Below are positions 25,320 to 35,143 of a stretch of 64,000 nucleotides of DNA, in pieces. A model generated the notes under the pieces. It ran no database searches. It saw only the letters and a program-made list of their open reading frames with translations, and had not been told where the DNA came from. The position numbers were made by a program, and so were the translations under genes. Origin of the DNA: Roseiarcus sp963696665 (lineage in GTDB: Bacteria > Pseudomonadota > Alphaproteobacteria > Rhizobiales > Beijerinckiaceae); contig CAVOLE010000034.1 in assembly GCA_963696665.1 (NCBI GenBank), forward strand, positions 54,692-118,691, given 5' to 3'. Numbering within the stretch: the stretch's first letter is position 1; the number at the start of each line of letters is the position of its first letter.

Positions 25320-27067
25320 CTACTCCTCGAACCGTTCGCTCATCCCCGTCGACTTCATGGGCGCGATCGACGCGTCCGGCTTTTGCGCCGGAAGGCCGGG
25401 GTCGCGGAAGCGGTTGACGATTGGATAGCGCCGGTCGCGGCCGAAATTCTTCGGCCCCACCTTGACCCCCGGCGCCGACTGGCGGCGTTTGTATTCGGCG
25501 AGATAGAGCAGGCGCTCGAACTCGGCGCACTGTCTCGGCATCGAAACCCTCAGCCACAATGTCGGCTATCCGCATCTCCTTTTCGACGAGCCCATGCAAA
25601 ATGCCGTCGAGCACCGGATAGGGCGGCAGCGAATCCTCGTCCTTCTGATTCTCGCGCAGTTCCGCGCTCGGCGGCTTGACGATGATGTTCTGAGGTATGA
25701 CCTCGCCGTCCGGCCCGAGCGCGCCTATGGGCTTCCAGCGGTTGCGCAAGGCGGCGAGGCGAAAGACCTGCATCTTGTAGAGGTCCTTGATCGGGTTGAA
25801 GCCGCCGTTCATGTCGCCGTAGAGCGTGGCGTAGCCGACCGACATTTCCGACTTGTTGCCGGTCGTCACCACCATCGCGCCGGTCTTGTTGGAGATCGCC
25901 ATGAGGATCAAGCCCCGCGCGCGGCTCTGGATGTTCTCTTCGGTGATGTCGCGCGGCTTGCCTTCGAACATGCGCTTAAGCGCATGCTCCACGCCCGCGA
26001 CCGGCTCGGCGATCGGCACGATGTCATAAGCGACGCCGAGCGCTTGCGCGCATGCGGCCGCATCCGAAAGCAACTCATTCGAGGTGAAGCGATAGGGCAG
26101 CATCACTGCGTGCACTCGCTCAGCCCCTAGCGCGTCGACCGCCATCGCGGCGCACAAAGCCGAAATCGACCCCGCCGGAAAGGCCGAGGACGATTCCGGG
26201 GAAGCGGTTGTTCTCGACATAGTCGCGCAGGCCCATGACGCAGGCGGCGTAGTCCGCTTCGTCGCCCTCCTCGACCACTTCGCGCGGGCCTTCCACGCAG
26301 CGCCAGCCACCCTCGCTCCGCTCCCAGACGGTGCGCGCCACCATTTGACGGAATGCGGGCAATTGGGCGCCTAAGGTGCGATCGGCGTTGAGCGCGAACG
26401 AGCCGCCGTCGAACACGAGCTCGTCCTGGCCGCCGACCATGTTGAGATAGATGAGCGGGAGCCCGCTTTCGACGACGCGCGTGACCGCCACGTTCTGGCG
26501 AATGGCGAGCTTGTCGCGCTCGTAAGGCGAGGCGTTGCCCACCAGCAGAATCTCGCCACCCGTTTCGAGGATGCATTCGACCGGATCGGGACCCCAGATG
26601 TCCTCGCAGATCGGAACGCCGACGCGCGCGCCGCGAAAGACGATCGGCCCCGGCGACGGCCCAGGCGTGAAGACGCGCTTCTCGTCGAAGACGCCGTAAT
26701 TGGGCAGGTCGACCTTGAACCGGATCGCCTCGATCCGCCCGCGATCGAGGAGCGCCATGGCGTTGTGCAGCTTGCCGTCCTCGTCGACCCAGGGCAGGCC
26801 GACCAGCGTCGCCGGCCCGCCGTCGGCGGTCTCCCGCGCCAGCTCCTCGCAGGCCGCCCGGCAGGCCTCCTGGAACGCCGGCTTCAGCACCAGATCCTCG
26901 GGCGGATAGCCGGAGAGGTACAGTTCCGGCGCCATCACGATGTCCGCGCCAAAGGCGGCGGCCTCCTTGCGCGCTTTGCGCAACCGGTCCCGGTTGCCCG
27001 CGATGTCGCCGACAATCGCGGGGATTTGCGCAAGCGCGATGACGAGGCGGTTCGAGGGAGACGGCAT
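25320..27067 (-). CDS. nadE: Glutamine-dependent NAD+ synthetase, two frameshifts as given
   Basis: NadE makes NAD+ from nicotinate adenine dinucleotide, glutamine and ATP. The N-terminal nitrilase-type glutaminase domain is clear: MAPELYLSGYPPEDL, FKVDLPNYGVFDEKR, and GVPICEDIWGP with the catalytic cysteine. The synthetase P-loop LGLSGGVDS is broken: the frame shifts at GATTTCG (26161-26167; one T too many) and continues as SALCAAMAVDALG, VVTTGNKSEMSVGYATLYGD. A second extra base at 25519-25520 shifts again into ERLLYLAEYKRRQSAPGVKV and KNFGRDRRYPIVNRFRD. Removing both gives 581 residues, the normal length. NadE is normally essential, so two breaks in one copy argue for sequence error. Confidence 0.9.
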
Positions 27068-27117
27068 GGGGCGGATTTAGCGTGAGGGGCGACGCCAAGG
27101 CAAACGCCCACGGCTTT

Positions 27118-28281
27118 TCATTCCGGGCGAGCGGGAGGGTTCATGCGGCCGGGCTTGGAGAGCGCAAGTCCACGCGAGCCCAAGAGACCGGTGGCCTTCG
27201 CCAAGCCGAAGTTGAACACCCGCGACGTAGCCTCAGCGAAGTCACCCTTCAGGCCAAGCGCGCGCTCCTCGATCAGTTTCCACGACACGATCGCGATCGC
27301 GACCGACACGAATGCGGACGAACCCATCATCACGCCGAGCGACATGGCCGGGAAGAGAAAGGCGAGCGTCTGCTGAACGGGGAAAGCGTAGATATAGACG
27401 CCGTAGGAATAGTCGCCCCAATCGTTGAACGCCCGGATGCGCCCGCCGGGCACATAGACCAGATGAAGGACGAGCGGCGCAAGGCATGCCGCGTAGACGA
27501 CAAAGAAGAGCGTCTTATCGAAAGAAGCAAACACAAGCGCCGCGAGAATTCCGACCAGCAGCCAAGGGCCCATCGGTATCCTGTCGCGCCAAAGGTAGAG
27601 GCTCGATCCATAGAGGAACATGAAGACGCGAATGTTCGCGCCATTGAAGGCGACCCCGGTCAACTCGGCTCTCAGCACAACCGCGAGCAGCGCGGCTGCC
27701 GAGATCGGCAGGACGAAGCGCATGGCCTTGATGCGCGCCGCTGGCATGAATGCAAGCGCAACCCAGATGGCGGCGAGATAGAGATACATGCGCACTTCGA
27801 CCGGCATCGTCCACAGCGAGCCGTTGAACTCGTTCTTGAGCGGCACCCTCTCGAACACGCCGGGCAGCGAATAGCGCACGCCGCTGATGAGCGTCGCGCA
27901 TTTGCGGAAATATTCCCAGGTCAAGGGCGACGAGTAGTAGTCGCCGCGCGGCAGAGTCGTCAGCGCGGGCGCGAGAACGAACACCGTCAGGACGAGCATG
28001 ACCCATATGCCGGGATAGACCCTGAGGATGCGCGCCCAGAGATAGGCGATCAGATCCTGCCGTCCGACCAGGCTCGCGGTCACGAGAAAGCCGCTCGTCA
28101 CGAACAGCATGTCGAGGCCCATCTCGCCGAGCGAAAATCCGAGCCTATGGAAGAAGAACTCGCGTTCGGGCGGAAGCCCCAGCACCGCGACGCTGTGCGC
28201 GAAGAGCACCGTCATGGCCGCGGAAAAGCGGAGCAGCGTGAAATTGTTGTCGCGCCCGACGGCGTATTCGGACAGCCGCAC
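27118..28281 (-). CDS. Acyltransferase 3 family membrane protein
   Basis: A 387-residue integral membrane acyltransferase of the OatA/NodX family, which O-acylates surface polysaccharides or lipids. The opening FTLLRFSAAMTVLFAHSVAV includes the conserved histidine of helix one; LGEMGLDMLFVTSGFLVTAS and ARILRVYPGIWVML follow, as usual, with about ten hydrophobic helices. It starts at GTG 28281 after AAGGGGG. The target glycan is not evident, since no polysaccharide genes are adjacent. Confidence 0.86.
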   Translation of the reverse strand: MRLSEYAVGRDNNFTLLRFSAAMTVLFAHSVAVLGLPPEREFFFHRLGFSLGEMGLDMLFVTSGFLVTASLVGRQDLIAYLWARILRVYPGIWVMLVLTVFVLAPALTTLPRGDYYSSPLTWEYFRKCATLISGVRYSLPGVFERVPLKNEFNGSLWTMPVEVRMYLYLAAIWVALAFMPAARIKAMRFVLPISAAALLAVVLRAELTGVAFNGANIRVFMFLYGSSLYLWRDRIPMGPWLLVGILAALVFASFDKTLFFVVYAACLAPLVLHLVYVPGGRIRAFNDWGDYSYGVYIYAFPVQQTLAFLFPAMSLGVMMGSSAFVSVAIAIVSWKLIEERALGLKGDFAEATSRVFNFGLAKATGLLGSRGLALSKPGRMNPPARPE

Positions 28282-28337
28282 CCAAAAGCCCCCTTAACGC
28301 ATGCGCAAGGGCTGGCGACCGTGGCCAGCGCGAGCCG

Positions 28338-29726
28338 TCACTCGGCCGCCCGGACCGGCCGCTCGGGCGCGGCAAGTCGCTGCGCCTTCAGAAGATCAGC
28401 GACCATGAAGGCCATTTCGACCGATTGCTCCGCATTGAGGCGCGGATCGCAAAAGGTGTGATACCGGTCATGCAGGTCCGCTTCCGCGATGACGCGCGCG
28501 CCCCCGGTGCATTCGGTGACGTTCTTGCCAGTCATCTCGAGGTGAACCCCGCCGGAATGAGTTCCCTCGGCGCTGCAAGCGGCGAAGAAGTTGCGCACCT
28601 CCTGGGCGATGCGTTCGGTCGGCCTCGTCTTGTATCCGGTCGAGGTCTTGATCGTATTGCCGTGCATGGGGTCTGAGACCCACAAGAGCTTGCGGCCTTC
28701 GCGTTTGACCGTCCGCAACAGCGGCGGCAGCGCGGCGTCGATCTTGTCCGCGCCGAAACGGCAGATCAACGTAAGCCGGCCAGGCTCCTCGTCCGGATCG
28801 AGGATTTCGATCAGACGCATGAGGTCATCCGGGCTTAGCGAAGGGCCGCATTTGAGGCCGATCGGGTTCTTCACGCCCCGGGCGAATTCGACATGGGCGC
28901 CGCCCAGCTGGCGCGTCCGGTCGCCGATCCAGATCATGTGGCCTGAGGTCGCGTAATAGTCGCCGGAGGTTGAATCGAGCCGCGTCATCGCCTGTTCGTA
29001 GCCAAGAAGCAGCGCCTCGTGCGAGGTGTAGAAGTCGGTTGAGCGCAATTCCGGATGCGCCTCGGGGTCGAGCCCCACGGCGCGCATGAAGCCGAGCGTC
29101 TCGGTGATCCGATCGGCGAGCTCCTCGTAGCGCCCGGACTGCGGGCTGTCCTTGACGAAGCCCAGCATCCAGCGATGGACGTTCTCGAGATTGGCGTAGC
29201 CGCCGGTGGCGAAGGCGCGCAAAAGGTTGAGCGTCGCCGCGGACTGGCGATAGGCTTCCAGTTGCCGTCGCGGGTCGGGCTCGCGCGCTTCCGCCCTGAA
29301 CTCGATGTCGTTGACGATGTCGCCGCGGTAGGCCGGCAAGGTGACGCCGTCGATCGTCTCGGTGTCGGACGAGCGCGGCTTGGCGAACTGGCCCGCGACG
29401 CGCCCGACCTTCACGATCGGCGAGGCAGCGGCGAAGGTCATGACCACCGCCATCTGCAGGAATACGCGGAAGAAATCGCGGATGTTGTCAGCCGAATGCT
29501 CGCCGAAGCTCTCGGCGCAATCCCCGCCCTGCAGCAGGAACAACTCGCCCGCCGCCGCCTTGCCCAACGCCCGTTTGAGCTTGCGCGCCTCGCCTGCAAA
29601 AACCAGCGGCGGATAGCCCGCGAGCTGGCGCTCGGCCTCGGTGAGCGCGGCGCGATCGGCGTAGACCGGCGCCTGTGCGATCGGTTTTGTCCGCCAGCTG
29701 TCCGGGGTCCAACGATGGTTCAACAT
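28338..29726 (-). CDS. aroG: Class II 3-deoxy-7-phosphoheptulonate (DAHP) synthase
   Basis: First enzyme of the shikimate pathway, condensing PEP and erythrose 4-phosphate. The 462-residue plant-like class II sequence is intact: WTPDSWRTKPIAQAPVY, LFLLQGGDCAESF, KVGRVAGQFAKPRSSD, ENVHRWMLGFV, NPIGLKCGPSLSPDDL, WVSDPMHGNTIKTSTGYKTR, and GGVHLEMTGKNVTECTGG. The start at 29726 follows GGAAG; the open frame upstream has no similarity. Class II enzymes are common in Alphaproteobacteria. Symbol usage varies between aroG and aroF. Confidence 0.93.
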   Translation of the reverse strand: MLNHRWTPDSWRTKPIAQAPVYADRAALTEAERQLAGYPPLVFAGEARKLKRALGKAAAGELFLLQGGDCAESFGEHSADNIRDFFRVFLQMAVVMTFAAASPIVKVGRVAGQFAKPRSSDTETIDGVTLPAYRGDIVNDIEFRAEAREPDPRRQLEAYRQSAATLNLLRAFATGGYANLENVHRWMLGFVKDSPQSGRYEELADRITETLGFMRAVGLDPEAHPELRSTDFYTSHEALLLGYEQAMTRLDSTSGDYYATSGHMIWIGDRTRQLGGAHVEFARGVKNPIGLKCGPSLSPDDLMRLIEILDPDEEPGRLTLICRFGADKIDAALPPLLRTVKREGRKLLWVSDPMHGNTIKTSTGYKTRPTERIAQEVRNFFAACSAEGTHSGGVHLEMTGKNVTECTGGARVIAEADLHDRYHTFCDPRLNAEQSVEMAFMVADLLKAQRLAAPERPVRAAE

Positions 29727-29923
29727 CTTCCATAAGCCATAAAGGCAGAAGCGGCGGAGCGCCGCGTCTTGCACGCCAAACGCCCTATATACAGTGCGAC
29801 GCTTAAGGCCAATATGCCGATTTCCGAGGCGGCCGCGCATTTTATCGGGCGCGTCGCCGACTGGCTCTTTGGGATGCCGGCCGCAAGACGAGGTCGCGGC
29901 AAGCAATAGCAATCGCGCCGACT

Positions 29924-30487
29924 TCAACTGAACGTTTTAACCAGCACATCCAAGCGAGGGTCGGCGCCCGACGGTGGTATCCGCTCCGATCGCGCGAGGA
30001 CGACCATTCCGTGCAATGCGCTCCACAGCACTTCGGCCAAAAATACCGGCTGTTGCCGATCTGGCCCGAGTGCGGCGAGCAACGCGTCGAAGGCGGCGCG
30101 GAGAGCTGTCGGCGTCTCCTCGCTGGCGAATTTGATCTTTGTCGGCAAGACGAACATCGCCTCGTAGACAACTGGCTGCAAGCGGGCAAAATCAACATAG
30201 GCGGCGCAGACGTTGCGCAACACGTCCGGAGCGCCAGGAACATTCGCCGTTTCCACCTCCAATCGGGTCGCAAGTTCCTCAAATCCCCTCATGGCCACTG
30301 CGGCCATGATGTCGGCCTTGCCTTTAAAGTGGCTGTAGAGAACCGGCTGGCTATAGTTAATCAGGTCCGCGAGACGTCGCGTGGTCACGGCTTCCCAGCC
30401 TTCGGCTTCGGCCAGCTCGCGCGCCGCAGCCAGGATGAGTTCATAGCGCTCCGCACGCTGGCGCGCTTTGCGTTCGGCGATTGACAT
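29924..30487 (-). CDS. TetR-family transcriptional repressor
   Basis: A 187-residue regulator: N-terminal helix-turn-helix ILAAARELAEAEGWEAVTTR and INYSQPVLYSHFKGKADIM are typical of TetR proteins; the C-terminal ligand domain is of the WHG type (LWSALHGMVVLAR). It is divergent from a two-gene operon, and the 99-base gap contains a strong operator, so it very likely represses that operon and itself. Confidence 0.9.
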   Translation of the reverse strand: MSIAERKARQRAERYELILAAARELAEAEGWEAVTTRRLADLINYSQPVLYSHFKGKADIMAAVAMRGFEELATRLEVETANVPGAPDVLRNVCAAYVDFARLQPVVYEAMFVLPTKIKFASEETPTALRAAFDALLAALGPDRQQPVFLAEVLWSALHGMVVLARSERIPPSGADPRLDVLVKTFS

Positions 30488-30507
30488 CCAAAAATCCTAT
30501 CCTCGCA

Positions 30508-30555
30508 ATTTTCTATGTCAACGCTAGAAAATATTGACACGATTTTCTAGCGTTG
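30508..30555. promoter_or_regulatory. TetR operator: three half-sites at 17-base spacing
   Basis: CAACGCTAGAAAAT (30519-30532) and ATTTTCTAGCGTTG (30542-30555) are perfect 14-base inverted arms with a nine-base spacer. A further half-site ATTTTCTA lies at 30508-30515, so the cores begin at 30508, 30525 and 30542, exactly 17 bases apart in alternating orientation. The array overlaps the promoter of the rightward genes and lies 20 bases upstream of the tetR start. Confidence 0.85.
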
Positions 30556-30562
30556 CTAAATT
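30534..30562 (+). promoter_or_regulatory. Sigma-70-type promoter of the DUF4267 operon
   Basis: TTGACA (30534-30539) and TAAATT (30557-30562) are separated by 17 bases. The -35 box lies in the spacer of the palindromic operator, so bound TetR would block polymerase. The first gene starts 25 bases downstream behind AGGAG. Confidence 0.75.
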
Positions 30563-30586
30563 ATCTGTAGACGACAGGAGCTGCGT

Positions 30587-30970
30587 ATGTTGCAAATCGG
30601 ATATGTGCTTTCTGGCCTGATCGCAGCCGCAATTCTGTTCCTCGGCGCGCGCTTTTGGCTGGCGCCTGCCACCGCGTCAGCGGCCTTTGGCATCTCTGGT
30701 TCGCCACCGCCGTCGACCGGATTTAATGCGTGGCTGTCTGTGAAAGGCACGCGCGATATTGCAGCCTGCCTCTTTGTCATCCTGCTCATCGCCAATGGGT
30801 CGCCGCGCTTGCTCGGCGAATTCATGCTCGCCGCGAGCCTCATCGCCTTTGGCGACATGGTCACCGTCCTTCGGTCGGGCGGCAGTCGAGGCCTCGCCTT
30901 CGGCATGCATGGCCTTACGGGCCTCGTCATCGTCGCAACGGGCGCCTGCCTCATCCTGGGCGCGAAGTAA
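30587..30970 (+). CDS. DUF4267 family small membrane protein
   Basis: A 127-residue protein with four hydrophobic segments (for example IGYVLSGLIAAAILFLGARF and LIANGSPRLLGEFMLAASLI). The pattern FWLAPATASAAFGI... and VKGTRDIAACLFVILL matches DUF4267, a four-helix family of unknown role. It is the first gene of the TetR-controlled operon. Ribosome site AGGAG precedes the ATG. Confidence 0.78.
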   Translation: MLQIGYVLSGLIAAAILFLGARFWLAPATASAAFGISGSPPPSTGFNAWLSVKGTRDIAACLFVILLIANGSPRLLGEFMLAASLIAFGDMVTVLRSGGSRGLAFGMHGLTGLVIVATGACLILGAK

Positions 30971-31007
30971 AATCAACTGAACGACTGAAAACTGGAAAGG
31001 ACGAAAA

Positions 31008-31445
31008 ATGACGACCGCAATGTCAACTGATCTTATCAGGCTCGGCTACCTATTCGCCGAGATTATGTCGAGCCACGATCTGTCGCGCTTGGACGAGATC
31101 AAAGCGCCCGATTATGTGAACCACAACGCCTTCGCCGAACCGGGCCTGGAGGGCTCAAAGAAGGTCCTTGGAGCCATCATCGCGGGTGTGCCCGACCTCA
31201 AGGTGACCGCGGAAGACGTCTTCGTCTCAGCCGATGGCTCTCGCGTGGTCGGCCGCTACCGTTACGAGGGCACACACACCGGAAACCTTCTCGGCTACTC
31301 CGGCACGGGCAATGCGTTCGCCATGCGCTCGATCGACATCTGGAGGGTCGAGGACGGGCGCTTTGTCGAGCATTGGGACGAACTCAACACTCTCGACGTC
31401 TTCATTCAGATGGGCGCGGTGTCGCCCCCTCGCCAACCGTCATAA
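31008..31445 (+). CDS. SnoaL-like/ester-cyclase family protein
   Basis: A 145-residue NTF2-like protein of the ester cyclase/SnoaL group. It shows LSRLDEIKAPDYVNHNAF, FVSADGSRVVGRYRYEGTHTG and MRSIDIWRVEDGRFVEHWDE, the usual histidine-aspartate positions. It follows the DUF4267 gene by 37 bases behind GGAAAGGA and is controlled by the same TetR promoter. Such pairs often respond to small organic compounds; the substrate is unknown. Confidence 0.8.
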   Translation: MTTAMSTDLIRLGYLFAEIMSSHDLSRLDEIKAPDYVNHNAFAEPGLEGSKKVLGAIIAGVPDLKVTAEDVFVSADGSRVVGRYRYEGTHTGNLLGYSGTGNAFAMRSIDIWRVEDGRFVEHWDELNTLDVFIQMGAVSPPRQPS

Positions 31446-31732
31446 CCCCGCCAATTCCTACGGGCCAAGACACGAGACGGGCCCTGCGCCGTGACAACAG
31501 GCGCCGAAGCGGTCGGATGACTAACGGTACACGGCAGACGAAGATCGAGAGCGTCTATTTCAGCGGAGACCGCGCCGCAAAGCAGATAGAGGCGCTGCGC
31601 GTCCGCACCGCTGCGCCGTCAAGTTAGGCCCGCGAGCGAAAGCCCGAGAGTCTCGCGGCATCTGAGGATCTGGCGCCGCCGTGTCGGCGACCGCATCCAA
31701 CTTCTTTGTTGGCGCGATCCGAATCGCCGGCT

Positions 31733-32569
31733 TCAATCCTTGACCACACTTATGTCCGGCGCTGCGGGATTCTTCATGCCCACGACATGGTAGCCCGCGT
31801 CGACGTGCAGAATTTCGCCGGTGACGCCGCGAGCCATGGGCGAGAGCAGATAAACCGCGCTCTCGCCGACCTCCTCGATTGTGACCACGCGGCGCAAAGG
31901 GGAGTTGTATTCGTTCCACCGCAATATGTAGCGAAAGTCGCCGATTCCGGAGGCGGCGAGCGTCTTGATCGGACCGGCCGAAATCGCGTTGACGCGAATG
32001 CCCTTCTCGCCCAAATCCGCGGCGAGGTAGCGAACGCTGGCCTCGAGCGCCGCCTTGGCGACCCCCATCACGTTATAATGCGGCATCCACTTCTCTGCGC
32101 CGTAATAGGTCAGCGTCAGCATGGAGCCGCCATTCGCCATCAGCTTCTCGGCGCGCTGGGCGACGGCGGTGAACGAATAGCAGGAGATGGCGAGAGATTT
32201 GGTGAAATTGTCCTCTGTCGTATCGATATAGCGGCCAGTCAGCTGATCCTTGTCGGAGAAGGCGATGCAATGGACGACAAAGTCGACCCCGCCCCACAAT
32301 TTCCCCGCTTCCGCGAACACGGAATCGATCGAGGCGCCGTCTGTGACGTCGCAGTGGCCCAAGAGGGGAGCGCCCAATTCCTGCGCGAGCGGCCGGACGC
32401 GCTTTTCCAGCGCTTCGCCCTGAAACGTGAACGCCAACTCGGCCCCCGCCGCGTGGGCGGCTTTGGCGATGCCCCAGGCAATCGAACGGTTGTTCGCAAC
32501 GCCTAGGACGACGCCGCGCATGCCCCGCATGACGCCCGCGGTCGCGCCGGCTGAGAGGGTCTGCTCCAT
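31733..32569 (-). CDS. fabI: Enoyl-[acyl-carrier-protein] reductase (NADH), FabI
   Basis: Catalyses the last reduction of each fatty acid elongation round. The nucleotide-binding region RGVVLGVANNRSIAWGIAKA, DVTDGASIDSVF, VHCIAFSDKDQL and the active-site YYGAEKWMPHYNVMGVAKAA (the FabI Y-x6-Y...K arrangement) are present, and the end GEILHVDAGYHVVGM is typical. The ATG at 32569 has GTGAGG five bases upstream; the ATG at 32587 is the alternative. The 287-base gap downstream (31446-31732) shows no gene. Confidence 0.93.
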   Translation of the reverse strand: MEQTLSAGATAGVMRGMRGVVLGVANNRSIAWGIAKAAHAAGAELAFTFQGEALEKRVRPLAQELGAPLLGHCDVTDGASIDSVFAEAGKLWGGVDFVVHCIAFSDKDQLTGRYIDTTEDNFTKSLAISCYSFTAVAQRAEKLMANGGSMLTLTYYGAEKWMPHYNVMGVAKAALEASVRYLAADLGEKGIRVNAISAGPIKTLAASGIGDFRYILRWNEYNSPLRRVVTIEEVGESAVYLLSPMARGVTGEILHVDAGYHVVGMKNPAAPDISVVKD

Positions 32570-32784
32570 CAAGGCCTCACTCGTCATGGACGGCGCCCCT
32601 TACGCCGCGCCAGAATCGGGTTTAGCCTCGCCGGCGACGCATGGGAAGGATCAGGCTCTCCTCAATCGTCACAAATTGTGTGCGTTTTGCTTGCGCTTGC
32701 GCTTGGAACCCGAGCGTCTTCGGGCTAGATTATTGCCGAGCGTTAACGTTTGTTGAGGCTCACGCAAACTATCGGTGTCCGGAA

Positions 32785-33342
32785 GTGCCGCCGTTAAGTG
32801 ACCGCTTGGGAGATCTCGCCGAGCTCCGCCGATTCGGGGTGGCGCTCGCGCGAGACGACAGGCTCGTGCTCGATCACGCCGCCGCGGCCGCGCTTGTCGA
32901 TCGTCTGTTCAGGCAGGCTTCGCTCGAAGCGGTGGGCGCGGGCGTTCGAGAGGACGCGGACCGGGCGCCTCGGGACGATGCGCGCGTGCGCGCGTTCGGC
33001 CAATTCGTTCGACTTCATCGCCGGCATGTTCGTCGCCTGGCCCTGGACGATGGGGAGCCGATATGGGACGAAAATGCGGACGGCGCCCACCGCAATGCGC
33101 GCATGGGCGAGGCTGGCGTGGCTGCGGCCGTCCGCGTGCTTCCTTTGGAGCTCAGAGAGCCGCTATTGATCATCGTTCTGGCGGGTTTCACCCATCAGGA
33201 AGCAGCCGCGGCGCTTGATATCTCGTTGGCGACGCTGATCATGCGCCTGACAAAGGCGCGCGAGCAAGTCGCGGCCTTGACCCGCACGCCGCTTCAGGCG
33301 CCGAGCGTGAGAGCCGCGCCGCATCTGCGTGTGGTCAAGTGA
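32785..33342 (+). CDS. ECF-like RNA polymerase sigma factor
   Basis: About 185 residues. The C-terminal half is sigma region 4: LPLELREPLLIIVLAGFTHQ and EAAAALDISLATLIMRLTKA, with the helix-turn-helix. Region 2 is divergent (FGVALARDDRLVLDHAAAAA). The start is uncertain: GTG 32785 is the first plausible one before SDRLGDLAELRRFG. The stop overlaps the start of the downstream anti-sigma gene (TGATG), the normal coupling for such pairs. Targets unknown. Confidence 0.75.
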   Translation: MPPLSDRLGDLAELRRFGVALARDDRLVLDHAAAAALVDRLFRQASLEAVGAGVREDADRAPRDDARVRAFGQFVRLHRRHVRRLALDDGEPIWDENADGAHRNARMGEAGVAAAVRVLPLELREPLLIIVLAGFTHQEAAAALDISLATLIMRLTKAREQVAALTRTPLQAPSVRAAPHLRVVK

Positions 33343-34225
33343 TGGAGGCCTCGCGGACCGCGGACTTGCACGCCTACGTGGACGACTGCCTTGAGCCCGA
33401 CGAGCGGCTCGCGTTCGAGACGCAGATGGAGCAGGATCCCGCGCTGGCGCGCCAAGCGGCACAGTGGCGCGCGCAAAATAGCGCGATTCGCGCGGCCTTC
33501 GACGGCGAGGGCGCGAGAGCCTTTTCGATCAGCATCGTTCGTCACCAGAGCGAGCCTTTTGGCAGGGCGAGGCGCTCGGCGGCGGCCGGCGGAAAACCGT
33601 CTTCGGAGCCCCCGACCCAAGCTTCATCGCTCACGATCGTCGACGCCGCGCGATTTTCAGGCAGGGCTGCGGCGCCCAGCGCATTTCGACGCTCGCTCTT
33701 GTGGCGTCTGGGGCTTGCTGCGCTGGCTCTCGGCTTTGCCTGCGCTTGGACTCCGGCCGCAATCGTCGTCCCGACGCAACAACTCGCAGAAGCCGGCGTC
33801 GCCGCTTTTCAGGCGTTCGCGCGGCCAGGGGTTCAGCCCGTCGAGTTCGCGACCAGCGAGGGGACCGAAGCGGAAGCCTGGTTGACGGCTCGGCTTGGGC
33901 GCCCGTCCATCTCCCGGCGACTCCCGCCGCCATCCGGCTCATGGGAGCGCGGATCGCGCCTTACCCCGGCGCCCCGGCGGCCTTCCTCATTTACAAGTCC
34001 CCGGACGGGGCGCTCGGTTTGCTGATCCGGTCGCTTGACGCGCCCGAGGCGACCGCGCCCCAACTCGTGGCGGCAGACGGCCATGCCGCCGCCGTGTGGA
34101 CTGAGCGCGGCCAGGGGCTTGCCCTGGTCGGTGACCCGGACGCGGCGTCATTAATGAGGATCGCGACGGAATTCTCTGCGCCGCCCGCCCAGGCCGCTCA
34201 GGCCGTGCCGGAGCGAGGCTGGTAA
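33342..34225 (+). CDS. Membrane anti-sigma factor, frameshifted as given
   Basis: N-terminal anti-sigma domain (HAYVDDCLEPDERLAFETQM, then DPALARQAAQWRAQN) followed by one membrane helix (LLWRLGLAALALGFACAW, residues ~110-127) and an outer domain. After WLTARLGRP (33903) the outer domain continues in another frame: VHLPATPAAIRLMGARIAPY, AAFLIYKSPDGALGLLIRS, GQGLALVGDPDAASLMRIA. Here one base is missing in GCGCCCGTCC, the only deletion-type break I found; adding one gives 294 residues. It should hold the sigma factor encoded just upstream. The last 28 bases overlap the convergent dnaJ-like gene. Confidence 0.8.
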
Positions 34226-35143
34226 GGCTTCCGATCGCGCATCTTCTGCATGAGCGCAGTCAGTTCCGGGTCCGGCTCGCCGGGCAGAACGATCCGAAGC
34301 GTCGCCATGAGATCCCCGGCGGCGTGGTCGGCGCCTCCGGGAAGGCCTTTGCCCCGCAATCTGAGCACGCGTCCGCCGTTCGAGCCCGGGGCGATCGAGA
34401 CTTCGACCTCGCCGCCTAGCGTCGGAACGCGCACGCGCCCGCCCAGGATCGCCTCGTAGAGGGTGATCGGCAGGTCGAGCCTCAGATCGCGACCCTCCGC
34501 CTTGAACAGCGGATGCGGTGCATATCGAACGGTCACGATCACATCGCCGGGCGATCCGCCGCGGCGGCCTGGGTGGCCCTGACCGCGCAGCCGGATGGAC
34601 TTGCCCTCTTCGATGCCGATGGGGACTGCGACGTCAAGCGTCTTGCCCGTCGGCAGGGCGACGCGGATCGACCCCCCATGCGCGATCGTCGCCAGGGGAA
34701 CCGAAACCGCCACGCCGATGTCCTCCCCGCGGGTTGTCTGACTTCTGGCTGCGCCCGCGGGTCCGGCTGGCGCCGAACAGTTCCGACAGGATGTCCGGAT
34801 CGATCGAACCGCTTTCGGTCGAAAACCCGCCCGCGCCGAAGTCGAAGCCGAAATTGCGAAAGTCGCGGGGACCGCCGCCTGGCTGGGCGCCAAAGCCGAA
34901 ACCCTCGAATTGCGGCGCCCGAGGCTTGCCCTCCGCATCGATCTCGCCGCGATCGAAGGCCTTGCGCTTCTTGTCGTCGCCGAGGATCTCGTAGGCCGAG
35001 CCCACTTCCGCGAACCGCTCCTTCGCCTTCGGCTCCTTGCTCTGGTCGGGGTGGTATTTCTTGGCGAGCTTGCGAAACGCGGACTTGATTTCCGCTTCGC
35101 TCGCCGTCTTGGAAACGCCAAGAACGTCATATGGATCACGCAT
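34198..35143 (-). CDS. DnaJ/CbpA-type co-chaperone, frameshifted as given
   Basis: J domain at the N-terminus: DPYDVLGVSKTASEAEIKSA, KKYHPDQSKEPKAKERF with the HPD motif, and YEILGDDKKRKAFDRGE. A glycine/phenylalanine-rich linker follows (FGFGAQPGGGPRDFRNFGFD). The C-terminal peptide-binding region TTRGEDIGVAVSVPLATIAH, LRGQGHPGRRGGSPGDVIV, LYEAILGGRVRVPTLGG is in the next frame; one extra base lies around 34741-34757. Corrected length is 314 residues, normal for CbpA-like proteins without a zinc finger. Assists DnaK. Confidence 0.86.
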
